64,000 nucleotides of DNA from Hypomesus transpacificus (taxonomy: Eukaryota > Chordata > Actinopteri > Osmeriformes > Osmeridae): assembly GCF_021917145.1 (NCBI RefSeq), contig NC_061061.1:16615649-16679648 (forward strand), given 5' to 3'. Under the pieces are notes generated by a model, which worked only from the letters and a program-made list of their open reading frames with translations, was not told the DNA's origin and searched no databases. Shown piece by piece: positions 1-14,208 of the stretch. The translations under genes and the position numbers were made by a program. The stretch's first letter is position 1, and each line of letters starts with the position of its first letter.

Positions 1-1684
<1,684 letters not shown>

Positions 1685-2552
1685 AAGATTAAGGATCCAG
1701 ATCCTCTGACAGCAGATAGACATGGGGGCTGCATCAAAATGTTCAGAGTTGGACTGCAAGCTTACCTTTCAGCGTACTAATGACTTACTCTCTATGTTTT
1801 GTAACCGTAATGAAATTCTAATTTAATATTTTTTATTCATCTTTTTTTTGCCTTTAAATTAAACTCCTAAGGTTGTCTGTGTCCTTGCTGTGGCCTGTTT
1901 GCTCTGGGTATGAAAAGGGTACCGACTTAGAAATAGAGTGAAATGTCTTTCATTGATTCAACTGGGCACATGCATTCTTTATGAGACCAAAAGGCCAGCA
2001 GTAAATACATTCCTCCTTAATCCTCCATTTTGACATTGAGTTGTATGACCCGGGTTGTCACCGTCCAACAGCTGAGGAATGGCACTACACACACACACAT
2101 TGAAATAAGGTGAAAACATTGTTTTGTCAGGCCATATTTTAAATGTAATACAGGTAATGCCGACAAAAGTAATTATTTACTTTCTTTATAAAACATTTAC
2201 TCAAGGGTTACTTTCCCCAAAGTATTATTTTGATACAGTAGTCTCTCAAATGTGATCTGCTAGGTATAAAACAGCAACAAGACAAGGCTGTATGATGAAC
2301 CACGCAGAAAATGTCTGTAGTTTGCCAGATTGTTGAGCACATCTGGCAAGATATGTACTGTAATATTAATGGATATTGATGTTTTAAAAAAGACACATTA
2401 CATGACTGACTTCTTTTGTCAGTCAGGTAACATTTGCATTTCATTCACCATGCTATTAAATTGCATATCATCACATCAAATTATTCATTTTTTGTATTTA
2501 AGTACTTTATTTACAACGTACCCTAAATGAATTCTTAACATGTTTTCTGAAA

Positions 2553-2558
2553 AATAAA
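2553..2558 (+). other. Likely chrna4 polyadenylation signal
   Basis: AATAAA about 870 bp after the chrna4 stop codon, in AT-rich sequence that fits a 3' UTR. A weaker ATTAAA-type site lies near 1858, so two 3' ends are possible. Confidence 0.45.
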
Positions 2559-2579
2559 AATCTTTATGGTTCAAAGTTG

Positions 2580-5479
2580 CCAGAATGATTTCCGTGCAGA
2601 TAAGAGTGCACCATCAGTTAGTTCTGTGAAATAGTGATACTCTGACTATGCTGTGTCATCCTCATTCACGCTGCTGTTGAATCTTAGTGAAAGTATATAA
2701 TGTTACACCTGAATACCCAGACAGGTGACCTCAATCCTGACCTCAAGCACAGCTCTAGGATTTCTACTGCCTCAGCAATTGGCCGACCATTGATCTATGT
2801 GTAGAAAAACACGAGTAGAGAAAATAGCAATTAACTGTAGAAGTAATATGGAAGCACAGCACTTTTTACAAGGTTAAAAACTCACAAGCCAAAGTGTTAA
2901 TGCATTAATCTGACGAAGCAAAATAATATGTTCTGCTAAACTTGTGCAGGTTCAAATATTGGAGTAAAAAAGGATATTAAGATTTTATGATTTGGTTCTT
3001 TTAGTTTCCATTAGCTCCACAATAGACAGAAATTGGATGTCTAGATAGAATAAGCTGTCTTTGTGAAAGTGAAGTCTATTCAATTTTCCAGATAAGACTC
3101 AGACATTGACTTCAGTCAAATCATGACAATGGTAAATACATGTGCAAATGCTATTATCAATTTCTCCAAGTATACTTTAATCAATCTTCTCTTTATTGCT
3201 TTGCATGCTTTGTAATATCTAATTGTGGTGACACGGCCATGGAACTAAATTAACTTATGAATTAGAAGTTAATGTCAGGTTATTAAATTAATCTTCATGG
3301 GGTGGGAAATTGACCTTTAAAGTGAATGAATTTAGTATTTCTTCAGTGCGGATTTGCAAATGCCTTCATAATCAATTGATTGAATCAATTGGCTTTAAAT
3401 CAAATCAAATCAAATGTAGTAAGTATAGCCCTTTTTACACGCAAGCATGTCACAGAGGGCTTCACATGCGCCCATAGAACTGCCCCTCAACCAACCTAAA
3501 CCCTCAAGGAAGACAAGGAAAAACTCCCAGAAAAACTCCCACCGGGAGAAAAAATGGAAGAAACCTTGGGAGGAGCAATTCAGAGAGGGATCCCCTCCTC
3601 CAGAGACGGTTGGTAAGAGAGAGGAGCAGAACACAAGCTAAACATAGTCATACAGTGTCAATGGGTTTTGAAACACCAAAATCCATTTAGGATTTGATCC
3701 TTCCATCCTTTAGGATTGGAAGATGAGTTAATTCAGGTGATTATACGAACGGACATTCACAATCATGTATAAGAAAACTTATTTTGGTTTCAGATTTTCA
3801 AATACACCCATTAGTCTGTGATAAACGGATGCTGTTTGTCTGTTAGTTGGCCAGTCTTTCCTCTAGCATAATTTACCTTTAGGCAGAGAACAGTATCTTC
3901 ACAATTTATGAAAACATAATGCTATACTCTATGCAAATGCAGTCACACAGTAGATAACACAAGTTTTCCATAACTGCTATGAATTTTTCAAATTAATTAG
4001 GCCTAGGCAATACCAAACATTTGAAATGCCATCCTACTGATGGTTATTAAAATTGGAAGCCACCATGTGTTCCTAAAGATTGGATCTGAATATTTCCAAA
4101 ACAAAATCCATCCAATTATTTTCCCAAAACTAACAATGCTCATGAATGAATCAGAAATAGCAGATTTACAAAATAACAAAACAGATGCTTTTGTAAGATA
4201 AAAATACCCTTGAACTTCATGTGCAGGGGCTCTATGGAATGCTAATAGGTGTGCCGATTGGCATTTGTGTGGTTATTTGAAAGGTTAGTTTGAATCCCTA
4301 TGTAAAACATCTGTCAAGATAGCCATCCAATCAATTTCACAATCACAGCTCCTTAATCACATAAGCCTGGCTGAGGTGAGAGCCATTTAGACAGCCTAAT
4401 AGGCCAGTCACACTTAATATATAGACAAGATGTGTGCAGTCCAACAGTCAAGGGACACTAATTTCTCTCTCTCTGTATTTCTCTCTGTCTCTCTCTCACA
4501 TACCTGGATGTGTTACTTTTGTTTGTGCTGACTCACTGTCGAATGACTTCAAGCAATCAAGGAACGACTTCGGCAAGGCGTAGCCACAAAGGAACCCATT
4601 AAACACCAACTGAGAAACAAACAGGGTCATGGTAAACACATCTACATCTCTCAACACAAACCTGTAACTCTCGGATCAAGAACACCATAACCCTCAAATT
4701 GGGAAGAAAATGATGCGTCCTCAAACCGTAGCTCCTCCTAATATGTCTTCCCTTTCAAGCAAACAGGTATCTTATCTGGAACCACGACTTCAACCTTTTT
4801 AATAATGTGTTTGAGAGAGAAGTGAGATAAAACGTGTCTGGATCAGTAGATTAAATCACTACATCTACGCCTTCAGACTATGTCTACACATTGTGAGGCA
4901 GAAATCAGTCGCCCACTTTCTGAAAAAAAAAAAAGAAGAATGGATCCATGGCTTCAGTAAGACAAGTAGGAAGAAGGAGTCAGGGAGAAGGAAAATGCTT
5001 AACTTCAAAACTCTAGAACGGTTGAGTGGCCTATCAAAGCCAGTTGTAAATCAACCGCCTATCAACCAACACAAAAACATAAGCCTCAGAAATTATAGCA
5101 CAAATAGCTTTCTTTTTACGTACATGAAGTTTATATTTACAATGTATGATCAGGTACAGTTTCATCCATTGATTTTGGCAAACTAATCTTCCCCAAAAAA
5201 GGAATAATCCACTTGTGTTGAAACATTTTTTAACTGTAGAAGAATTGGTGTTAACGAGAAAAAACAAGGCGGACCAAACAGTCAAAGACTTCCCATGATC
5301 AAAGTTGAAGAAATTCAGTTACACCAAAACAAACAAAACTCACAAATGCATGTAGCCATTAGCCGCACAAAAACTAAATCCTTACAAAACATGTAAATAG
5401 TCTTTTGTGTCCTTCGACACAAGAAGGTCTCCTTGACAGTCCTGTCTATTTGTGCCTCCAACGATTGGCCAGTAAAAGT
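2580..5479. other. Intergenic / UTR sequence between chrna4 and zgpat
   Basis: No exon with a convincing protein was seen here. The stretch is AT-rich. It holds one interspersed repeat (3397-3645, listed separately) and a short CT-rich run near 4460-4500. The two genes are convergent, so this interval should contain both 3' UTRs. I could not place a zgpat polyadenylation signal with confidence. Confidence 0.5.
3397..3645 (+). repeat. Teleost interspersed repeat, copy 1 (unclassified)
   Basis: A GC-richer block in AT-rich DNA. It starts with an (AATC)n-like tract and contains the segments agggcttcacatg, cccatagaactgc, caacctaaaccctcaag and gaaaaactccca. The same segments recur in reverse orientation at about 44330-44460 in an stmn3 intron, which shows that it is dispersed. 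Its class was not determined. Confidence 0.7.
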
Positions 5480-8207
5480 TTAAAACTCGGTCATTTTCTT
5501 GTGCGTGTCGGCCTTCCTGTTTTCCCTCTGAACGGAGATCTCCTGGGCCTTCTGCTGCGTCAGCAGGCTGCGCGCCGCACTCAGCCTCTCCTCTAGGTGG
5601 CTCACCATGGTTACATCCCTGAGGACAAGACCGGGAACACAGCAGTGAGGGAACCGTTAGTGAATCACTGTAACAGGCAGAGATTACACACATTGTTACA
5701 TGTAGAGATGACACACACTGTTACGTGTAGATATGACACATATTAGCATTCTGTGATAGTAGCATTATGTGTTCCAAAACTCTCAAGGACATTCTTTAGT
5801 GGTTTCTGGAAAGAATTTTGCAGCACTACATCCGAAGGAATGCATACATCTAGGCAGACTCTACTCTATCTCATCTACTACCTAAAGTGTGCCCAAGAGC
5901 CAAGACACAAAACCCAGCAGTGTCATCGTCATTGAGCCCCTCCTCACCTCCCACTGCGTCTCCTGAGCGACTCAGTCAGCCTCTGGATCTCCCTCTCAGT
6001 CTGGATCACTCTCTCCGCAGCCTGGAACACCTTCACGTTCAGGCTCCTCTTGGCGTTCTTACCCCCCCTGTATGCCTCCACCCCCGACCCCCGCGGTGAC
6101 GGAGCGGGGGCGGGGCCCCCACCGCCGTCCGCACCGCCGTCCGCCTCCCCGTCCGCCTCCCCGTCCCCCAGTTTGCGGTTGAGGAAGTCAAACACGTTGC
6201 GGCGGCCCCCAGAGGGACCCGCTCGGCCCTTCCTCTTCCTCCTCTTCTTTTTGTTGGCCGCCTTTTCGCCGTTGTTCGAGGTCTTGCTCTGGGTCCTGCG
6301 CCCAGTGAGCTCAGCACACTGGTCCAGGGACTTGCCTTTGGGGAGAACCACCGCTAGGACCGGCTCGACTCTGCCCTCAGAGGTCTTGCCCAAACCTGAG
6401 GGAACAGAGACAATGGGTCAGCGATCCAGTGTAGGACAAACGGGGGATGCAAAACGGCTTGTGTGTATTTTGCTTTACTTGTCAGTTTTTTTGTTGTTGT
6501 TGTTTTTTTTACAGCAAAACACTTCCTATTGCTGCAGATCCTTTAGGACTCTGGCCTATTTCAGCAGTCTACAATTCACACACGTGAATCCATGTTTCGA
6601 CAGTAAAAACGTACCTTTCCCGTATTCGTATCCCATTTTAAGCATGAGCTTGGAGCCGATGCCTCTTGTGTGTGCCTCCCAGCCCCCAAAGGAAGAACCG
6701 CTAGACTGGATCCTGTCATCCTCTTGGGAGTGGTCCAAAACTGGAGAATCGCAGTAAATATAAATACATAAAGTCAATGTCTGTGACACTTTATCTGGGT
6801 GTGGAACAACACAAACCAACACAATAGAGGGTGTATAACATCTTCCATAAGGCACACAAAGGAACCAACCTCTGGCAAAGGCTGCCTCCCCATCTATCAG
6901 GTCTTCATCCTCGGACGAGTCGGAGGAGAGCGAGTCGTCGTCTCTCATTGGTGGGATGACCCCATCCGCCTCCAACATGGCGTCTTTCAGCAGCAGTGAG
7001 TTGAACTTCACCATGAAGAAGCCGTGGTCGATATCTACACAAGAGAACGTTTTCAGTCCGCTTATGGTTAGGTAAACATGGTAATCTGGGGTTGGGTTTA
7101 ACCTGAATAACAGTAAGTAAGACACACAGCTTTTGAATTTAGTGACTGATTATATTAAAACTAGTGGTGGGTAGGTTCAAATGCAACTTGGGGCAGAGGG
7201 GGAATCATGTACACGATGGTGGCTCAGCTGCCTACCTGTTATTCTAGCTGGGTACCAGATCCCATCTTCATGTCGAGCCAGGCAGGGCGAGCCCTCTTGG
7301 AGGTTACTGAGGTCGGCCTCCAGGAACGCTCTCAGCTCCGACACACGCACTACTTCACCATGGGAGAACCTGTAACATCACACAGACCAGAAGAAGAACC
7401 TAGAACATTACACAGACCAGAAGAAGAACCTAGAACATAACACAGACCAGAGGAAGAACCTAGAACATTACACAGACCAGAGGAAGAACCTAGAACATTA
7501 AACAGACCACAGGAAGAACCTAGACACGTACATGTCCTGCTGTACCATGACTCCAAGATGTGGAGAGGGTGGCGAGACGGGCCTAATAGATGAGCCTACC
7601 TGCAGTCATCCAGGAAGCGACACTTATCCTCTAGGAAGTAGGGACACGGTTTCATGGACTTCTGAGTGGGATGGACATACAGAACCCTGACCTGGGCCTC
7701 CTCCCCATCTGGCCTTTCTGTGTTCACCACCATGGCGTTGTGGTACTCCAGCACGCCCCAGGAGGTGCGGTAGGGGGCTCGCACCTTGGTGCCACTGAGA
7801 GTGTCCTCCTCTTCCTCCTCCTCTTCTTCTCCGTTATCATCTTTTCGCTCATCGTCCCTCTCGTCCCCTCTCTCCCGTGTGTCCGAGCTGCTTCCGGAGA
7901 CTTCTCCGACCTCAGAGTAGAAGGCGGCAAACTCGTTGTCCAGGCCACCGCCGCCGCCGGTTGCCGACGCACCGTCCGCGGTCTGTGATAGAAACAAGTT
8001 TCCCTCCTCAAGAGACGCCAAGAGACGGCTCTTTTTGACGGACACCAAGCTGGCCTCTGTCAGTTCGATGAGCTGAGTGAGATCCTCTTTCAGTTGGAGG
8101 AGGTCGGTCTGCTGCGTGGGGTCCAGGCAGGCGGACAGAGCGCCCTCCACCTGCTGTCGCTGAGCCTCGTAGGCCGAGATGGCCGCCTCCAAGGTCCCTT
8201 CGTCCAT
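5480..8207 (-). CDS. zgpat: Zinc finger CCCH-type with G-patch domain protein (ZGPAT)
   Basis: A nuclear transcriptional repressor; in mammals ZGPAT recruits the NuRD complex. Coding exons, high to low: 8207-7600, 7369-7236, 7034-6870, 6740-6615, 6395-5948, 5618-5480. They total 1620 nt, giving 539 aa (human 531 aa). The start MDEGTLEAAISAYEAQ matches human MDEESLESALQTYRAQ, and the end KADTHKKMTEF is identical to human. Domains: an N-terminal helical region with ELTEASLVSVKKS; an acidic run near residues 130-160; a CCCH finger (Cys188-x7-Cys196-x5-Cys202-x3-His206); a Tudor-like segment with DGIWYPARI and DIDHGFFMVKFNSLLL; a G-patch starting at about Trp323 ([27 protein letters not shown]); a basic, glycine-rich linker; and a C-terminal coiled coil. 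All splice phases agree. In human it is also close to TNFRSF6B. Confidence 0.96.
7377..7525. repeat. 30-bp minisatellite in zgpat intron 1
   Basis: About five tandem copies of a 30-bp unit built from acacagaccag, a(a/g)gaagaacc and tagaacat. It begins only about 8 bp upstream of the zgpat exon 2 acceptor (on the transcript strand) and fills most of the small first intron. Confidence 0.9.
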
Positions 8208-9883
8208 GCTGGATGGCAGCTGCAGTGGTCACTGATCAACATCTAGCAAGGGTCTGCGAGGGGCGAAAGCATGAAATGCATGACAATCTGTTTCCTATTG
8301 GTTAGCTTGAGTTGCAAGTTAAAGAGACAATATTCACTGGTTGTCATGATGAACTCACATCTACGAGATATAACACTTCTTGATGATATAGTAGGATCAA
8401 TATGGGATGTTTTGAATGTAGATAATGAGCGAGCAGTAACTTCTAGCTACAACAAGACTAGACGCTATTAAGGAAAACAGTCGAACCAACAGTCCTGCTG
8501 GCCAGGTAAGACTATTTTAGCTAGCTACTAAATACATTTTCTTTAGAGCAGACCCATTTATTTGAAATGAGTGAGAAGTGGTTCATTTGGTTGGGTGACT
8601 AGCTAGTAGTGCTAGCTAGCTAGGTTGCTACTTACCTTAATACGGTTATGTATCACCTTTACTGTTAGTAGCTAGCTAGTAAATAATATATACTTACTGT
8701 GAGAACGTCTATATGTTCTCCGAAACAATACATTATAAATACAGAAACGGGAAACTAAATAGTGTTAACAGCCGGCTAGTTGCAAGCTAGCCAAGCTAGT
8801 TATATGGATGTCCCAGACTGCAAGGTTTCGGTGAACTGTGATCCGGAAGTTAAATTCAGACTTTCAGACAAGCATTTTATTTTATGGCCACTAGATGGAA
8901 CTAGACTTCTTCATGTACGATGGGCCTGTATTCCCGTGACAACTTTATTTCAAAGTCATAATGAACAAAGTTATTTTTCTTAAAACTGTTTCAGACCCAA
9001 TTTCAACTCCATTCGTGGAAAGGCCCAGTAATCAGCCTGACAATACAAACGTATACACACTTTTGTCAGATTGTAGTATTCATATGAGCTTATTTATACA
9101 ACAAAGTTGAAGGATAACAGTTTAGAACAATCTCTATTCATATCCTATGGTCATCATGATGTGTCAAGATGATCCACGAAAAAGGACCATAGCCTATCTT
9201 TTTGATGACACAATCTGTGTCACAGTGTACAATTTTGATGGCAACAAGGACCATGTTGACTTACTTTGTTCTCGCTGTTTTGCAATTGGGTCAGTGCCCT
9301 CTAAAGTAAACATCAGCAGCATAAAAGCCAATGTTTTTCAACTAATTTAATTATTATTATTTTTACAGTGAAAGCAAATATTGTTTGTTAGATGTTAGAT
9401 AAAGAACGAGTGTATTTGTGTGATTTTGTCTTTTGTTTCAAGGAAACATTTTGCACTTTTTGAAGCTTATAGTCACCAGTCAGCACAGTTTATCATATCC
9501 GTTTATTTATATAAATACACCAGTCAAATACTTTTGACAAAGGTCAATCAAACTTGTCATACTTGTGTCATATGATCCAATTTTCTGCTGTCTCACAGAA
9601 CAGCACGTGAAGCTTGTATTGACCACTCAATGGCAAAACACAACCACTCTAGTCAGACCCATTTTTTCCCTGTGCTCCTTATGCCTGCTCAACGGTCCAG
9701 TGAATCTATTCAACCGTTGTTGCCTTTAATGGACTGATGAACATGAATCGCAACTTCATAACGTGTTTCACCTGTGCCTAACAATCATATAAAACAACAT
9801 AGCCTACAGTAATAGCCTATGACCTTAAACCCAATTGCCTGGCTACTTGTGTCTATTAAACCGGTTTTAACAATATCAAGTTT

Positions 9884-10068
9884 CATTTACATTTAGCAGA
9901 TGCTCTCATCCAGAGCGACTTACAGTAAGTGCAGGGACATTTCCCCAAGGCAAGTAGGGCGAAGTGCCTTGCCCAAGGACACAACGTCATTTTCTCATGG
10001 CCTGGAATTGAACCGGCAACCTTCTGATTAATACTCCGATTCCCTAACCGCTCAGCCATCTGACTCCC
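9884..10068 (-). mobile_element. tRNA-derived SINE, copy 1
   Basis: Read on the minus strand it starts gggagtcagatggctgagcgg, whose tggctgagcgg fits the pol III box A, followed about 45 bp later by a box B-like ggttcaattcc. It then has a conserved body (ccttgggcaaggcacttc) and a tail ending in tgctaaatgtaaatg. The same unit occurs five times in the window. It is a retroposed repeat, not a tRNA gene. Confidence 0.88.
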
Positions 10069-10872
10069 TGTCAAACTATAGCAATATATTGTTCAAATAA
10101 AATAACGAGGCCACCAAACGAATGTATGGGAACTACATCATTTTCCAATAAGAAATAACAAAACAAGAGAGAACGAGAAGCTAATCATACTGTACATGTA
10201 TTTATTATTATGCAAAATATTGAATGAATGAAAAAACTAAGAAAGTCCCTTTCTTCATGAACTAGCAGCATCAAATGAAACAATAAGGATGTGTCTCATT
10301 GTACACATGTCCATTTTACAACACAGAGCTTACTTGAATAAAAATGAAGCTAGAATTGTAACTAAAGTTAGTTCAGCTTTAACGGTTAAGGTTTTTCAAT
10401 ACACAATAGTACAATGTCAATTTAGATTATGTTGCCCTTTAAAATCTTAACATCATGGAAAAAATGACAGCCCGTGTTTGCTTTTGTTGTTTTATATCCT
10501 GTAATCGAAACGTGAATGGTGAGAACGGAGAAGGTCACATATCTGTCAAATTAGTCCTCATAGGTATCATGGGAACTCAACCATGCGTGGGTGCACTCAA
10601 TCAGTGTCCTTTCAGTGGATGGGGTGCTAACCTGCTGTTTGTCATTGAATGGAAAAAGACCACAATACAATCACCTCTGAGAAGATTGAGGATATGTTTT
10701 ACTATGTTCTCCTCCCTTCTCAAACTCCTTGTACTACAGTACTTTATGCAAACAAACACCCACTGTGGCAACCTTGTGGCTGTATACCTTGTGTGATATT
10801 CTGGTTTGAACATTTTTTACATTTATTTGATCAACCTGAGACTCATTGGGCTTGGAACCTTTTTCAATGACG

Positions 10873-11067
10873 ACATTTACATTTAGTCATTTAGCAGACG
10901 CTCTTATCCAGAGCGACTTACAGTAAGTACAGGGACATTCCCCCCGAGGCAAGTAGGGTGAAGTGCCTTGCCCAAGGACACAACGTCATTTGGCACGGCA
11001 GGGAATCGATCCGGCAACCTTTTGATTACTTGCCTGACTCCTTCACCGCTCAGCCATCTGACTCCCA
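10873..11067 (-). mobile_element. tRNA-derived SINE, copy 2
   Basis: Same element as at 9884-10068, reverse orientation, with the tail toward 10873 (acatttacatttagtcattt) and the tRNA-like head toward 11067 (cagccatctgactccc). It keeps the body segment cttgcccaaggacacaacg. Confidence 0.9.
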
Positions 11068-11762
11068 TAAAATAATCCGACCATGTAAAATAACTCATTT
11101 CCAATTCAGTGCACCCCCCCTTCCTCACTCACATGGATAGGACATGTATTACACCTGTGGTGTGATATTCCAGTACTTTCCTAGTATTTATTGAAAGATG
11201 TTTACTGGAAGTTAACTTCCTGAGAATAAATGAAAGCAAAAGTAAAAGGAATGTCTTAGGATCATGATGACCATCCTCCAGAAAATGTAAACAAAAGTGA
11301 AAGTTCTTGAAACTTGTATACAGTCCATCAAATTTAGTCACGAACGAGCAGAATTGCTTTCTCTTTTTATATGAGTCTACAATCTTCCTTTTGCTTTTCT
11401 TTTAATGGGTGAGATGAAGTTATTCATTAAATTAAGTTATTCTTTAAATGAATACAAAGTACATTTTTACATAATGATTTGAGTGAGTAGGGATACCAAC
11501 TGCATTTTTGTGTGTTCACGTGTTTTGCTATGACAAGATTCCAGTCATTTCAAAGTGGGAATCCCTAAGCAATGAGTCATCATGTAGTTACTCCCCTTTC
11601 AGTTGACGTGGACATGATTCAGGTATTTAATTGATGTTCTTATCTTAGGCATATTTGAACTTGCCAAGGAATACTACTACTCCAGCACACCTTTTACAAC
11701 CCAGTTATCAACATCTGCAGAATGTTAGTGAGGCCATATGGACGTGCACTACTACACAGTTT

Positions 11763-11906
11763 GGCCGGGTTTCCCAGATTCGTTAAGAAGCTCTTAACGA
11801 TCAGAGCTTCTTAAGAACGTTCTAAGAGTGTTCTAGAGCGTTCTTAGAACGCTCCTAAGAAGCTCTGAGCGTTAAGAGCTTCTTAACGAATCTGGGAAAC
11901 CCGGCC
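11763..11906. mobile_element. 144-bp near-perfect palindrome (foldback MITE)
   Basis: The left arm begins ggccgggtttcccag and the right arm ends with its exact complement ctgggaaacccggcc. The arms of about 72 bp differ at only a handful of positions, and there is essentially no spacer. The outer part repeats attcgttaagaagctcttaac. Both sides are flanked by ttt, which may be a 3-bp target duplication. It codes for nothing. The length and low divergence fit a non-autonomous foldback transposon. Confidence 0.75.
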
Positions 11907-12437
11907 TTTATGTTGATCTTTTACTTTGTAAAGATCCCATTACAGGACAATACAGCTTGTTGTCAACGTTTTCAGTAATGGAAAATAGCCAGTGATGCTT
12001 TTCCTTGGCAGTTTTGTTCATGTAAGTTATATAGCCTTTCCTGTGTAAACAATGAAACGTCATAATGAACGACAACTCTTTCCTGGAAAGGACATCTGAC
12101 AAGCATGGCTGCATTTCACTCCAATGGTAGAATCCTCAATTAAGAGCATATATATGTGTGAACAACAGGAATCATAATGACATTGTTAAAGTAAATTCTA
12201 AAGACCATAACACATTTACTTTACTTAGATTTTTTTATTTTTTATTATTAAACTTTTATTATTTTTAATTTGTATTACTATATGCTTTGTAGCACTCTGA
12301 GATTGCTTTAAATATAGAGTGCAATACAAATAAAATGTATTATATTTCTACTTTGCAAAAAGGTTTTTCCACCTGTGTCAGATCTCACACAGGTCCTGTA
12401 CAACACAAACTGACCATTGTGCACATTGCAAAAGTAT

Positions 12438-12443
12438 TTTATT
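12438..12443 (-). other. Likely tnfrsf6b polyadenylation signal
   Basis: AATAAA on the minus strand about 220 bp after the tnfrsf6b stop codon. Confidence 0.5.
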
Positions 12444-12665
12444 ATTTTCACAAAATCACAGATATACAGAATACGTTCAAACAGCAAATTCTATCTAAAT
12501 AACGAGAAAATACAAGACATTTAGAAATATATAGCCTATGGAGTAGAAAAGACATAGAAAACATGTCTGGAACCGATAGTCTGAGCTTTTTGAGCTTCAA
12601 GACTCAAAAAGGTTTGACATTATTTTGGAGTGAAATGTATAAGTTGGTGAACTATTTATGCAGTT

Positions 12666-13883
12666 TCAAAATGAAAACCATTTTAAGATCTTAGCCCCTT
12701 GATGAGAAAGCTCCATACTTTCAAAAACACTTCGTATGGCCTCGGCAAAATTCTGTGCCGTGTTCCGCTCTTTCCTGATTTTTTCAAGGAGCTGTGACCT
12801 GGAAAGATTTTTCTTTCTTTCTTTAGCTATCCTCCTAAATTTGTGTTTAAGAACATTATCCATTTTTGGAGAGAACACCAGTATTTTCATAAACTCCTTC
12901 AGCTGGTCGGCACACACCTCCTGGTCTGAAAGAGCAAAAACATTACATTCAAATATAAACTGAACACTGCACTGTTGACATATAGGCCTAACTGTACAAT
13001 GTGTCAGGACGGCAAACTGTATTTTAAATCATACCTTCTGTTTTTGTGCCATTCTTGCATACTGAGCAGAAAACGTCTCGTTTGTCATTGCCAGGTATAG
13101 TGGTATGACCGGCTGGACACAACGAGTACTCTTGACAGCTGTCAGTGCTGGAATAATGCGACGAGAAGAGGTCATATTCGCACGTTTCACACTTTACGTC
13201 TTTTTCCGCTGTTCCTGCAACAGCAAATCATAACAGGGTTACGACAGCCTGCATATCGGATCTGTCAGACCAAATATTTGAAGGATAGGCGTGTCTTCAT
13301 TTTATTATTGTAGTCAAATCTTACCATGTTCGATCACCCCTTCTCCTGGAGGACACTGCGTATGCTGGTAACATGAGCCATGCTTCATGTGAAATCCATC
13401 TTTGCACCCACAGACTCTGTTGGTCACATTAGTGCACTGCACCTTTTCAAACTGGTTCTCTGTGCAATATACATTGCAGTAGAGGCACTTTTCAATATAG
13501 TTCCAAATCTCTGTGTAGTGGGAGCTAGGGCACGGAGCGCACTCGGTTCTTCGGCTTTGGGCGCAATGTTTGACCAAATGTGTTCCTGGGGGACACATGT
13601 CACAAGCAAGGGATTCCCCAGTTACGTCATCAGTTCGGGAGTAAATCGGTGTGTTGGATTGTGCTAAACAGCACAGACATGCCAAGAGCGCCAATAAATA
13701 CGTTTGCTGTAGTGAAAGGGGAAAACATGTTTAAAACCAAACATTTTGTTAAACAGAGTTATTTTACTCTACATTTTAAATGATTTTAAAAAAGCTTGTC
13801 GAAGTCATGCGTCTCGATAACGTATTTTGAAGAAATGCCCTAGGGATTAAATTCAACATCAGGCTTACCGTAGGCACACACAT
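12666..13883 (-). CDS. tnfrsf6b: TNF receptor superfamily member 6B (decoy receptor 3)
   Basis: A secreted decoy receptor; mammalian DcR3 binds and neutralises FasL, LIGHT and TL1A. Coding exons: 13883-13869 (only 15 nt, MCVPT), 13706-13325, 13214-13035, 12925-12666. They total 837 nt, giving 278 aa (human 300 aa). A hydrophobic signal peptide (YLLALLACLCCLA) is split by intron 1. Four cysteine-rich repeats follow. CRD1-2 contain CPPGTHLVKHC and HYTEIWNYIEKCLYCNVYC, close to human HYTQFWNYLERCRYCNVLC. CRD3 has CPPGEGVIEHGT, and CRD4 has CPAGHTTIPGND. The C-terminus is a basic, helical tail with no membrane segment and no intracellular death domain that I recognise. Osteoprotegerin (TNFRSF11B) is the nearest alternative, but the CRD2 match, the length and the rtel1-zgpat location favour tnfrsf6b. 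Confidence 0.93.
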
Positions 13884-13937
13884 TTTGTGTTCGGCAGAAG
13901 AATCGCTGGAGATTGATTCTCCGCTGGGATTCCGGCC

Positions 13938-13945
13938 ATTATATA
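13938..13945 (-). promoter_or_regulatory. TATA box of tnfrsf6b
   Basis: TATATAAT on the minus strand, 55-62 bp upstream of the tnfrsf6b ATG at 13883. That spacing puts a transcription start about 30 bp before the ATG. Confidence 0.6.
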
Positions 13946-14208
13946 CAGGCAACTGATCCTAAAGTCTTGTCATCTGAGGGTGTAAGTCATACACCCACGC
14001 GTTTGTGAAAAACACCGAACAGTTTTTGCGTCTCGTAGAAAATGTAACTTCCCCTAAACAAAACACAACCAGTTATATACAAGTTTTGTATATTTTGTTC
14101 TAGAGACGAGCACCCCTCAAATAATTTGGTTTAGGCTATTTAGTCATTTTTCAAATAACTGCCGCGCACCGCCCTGCGCCTTCTCGAAACCAAATATGTT
14201 CCCATTTA

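Larger units (their letters stand above)
8208..12437. other. Non-coding interval between zgpat and tnfrsf6b
   Basis: The zgpat 5' flank (8208-8800) is rich in gctagctag motifs. No exon of ARFRP1, which lies here in human, was found: no GLDNAGKTT-type P-loop segment appears. Open frames in this interval look like chance. Recognisable contents are two SINE copies (9884-10068 and 10873-11067) and a 144-bp palindrome (11763-11906). The end near 12438 should be the tnfrsf6b 3' UTR. Confidence 0.55.

Noticed and set aside
7350-7556. 68-aa minus-strand repeat protein
   Set aside because: A translation of the 30-bp minisatellite in zgpat intron 1.
10455-10796. 113-aa Cys-rich open frame
   Set aside because: No recognised similarity, no splice context and no fish gene expected here; likely chance.
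13314-13694. tnfrsf6b starting at Met 13694 (MALLACL)
   Set aside because: The Met is preceded in frame by an acceptor at 13707 and an upstream exon MCVPT with a TATA box. It gives a longer, better signal peptide and a consistent phase.
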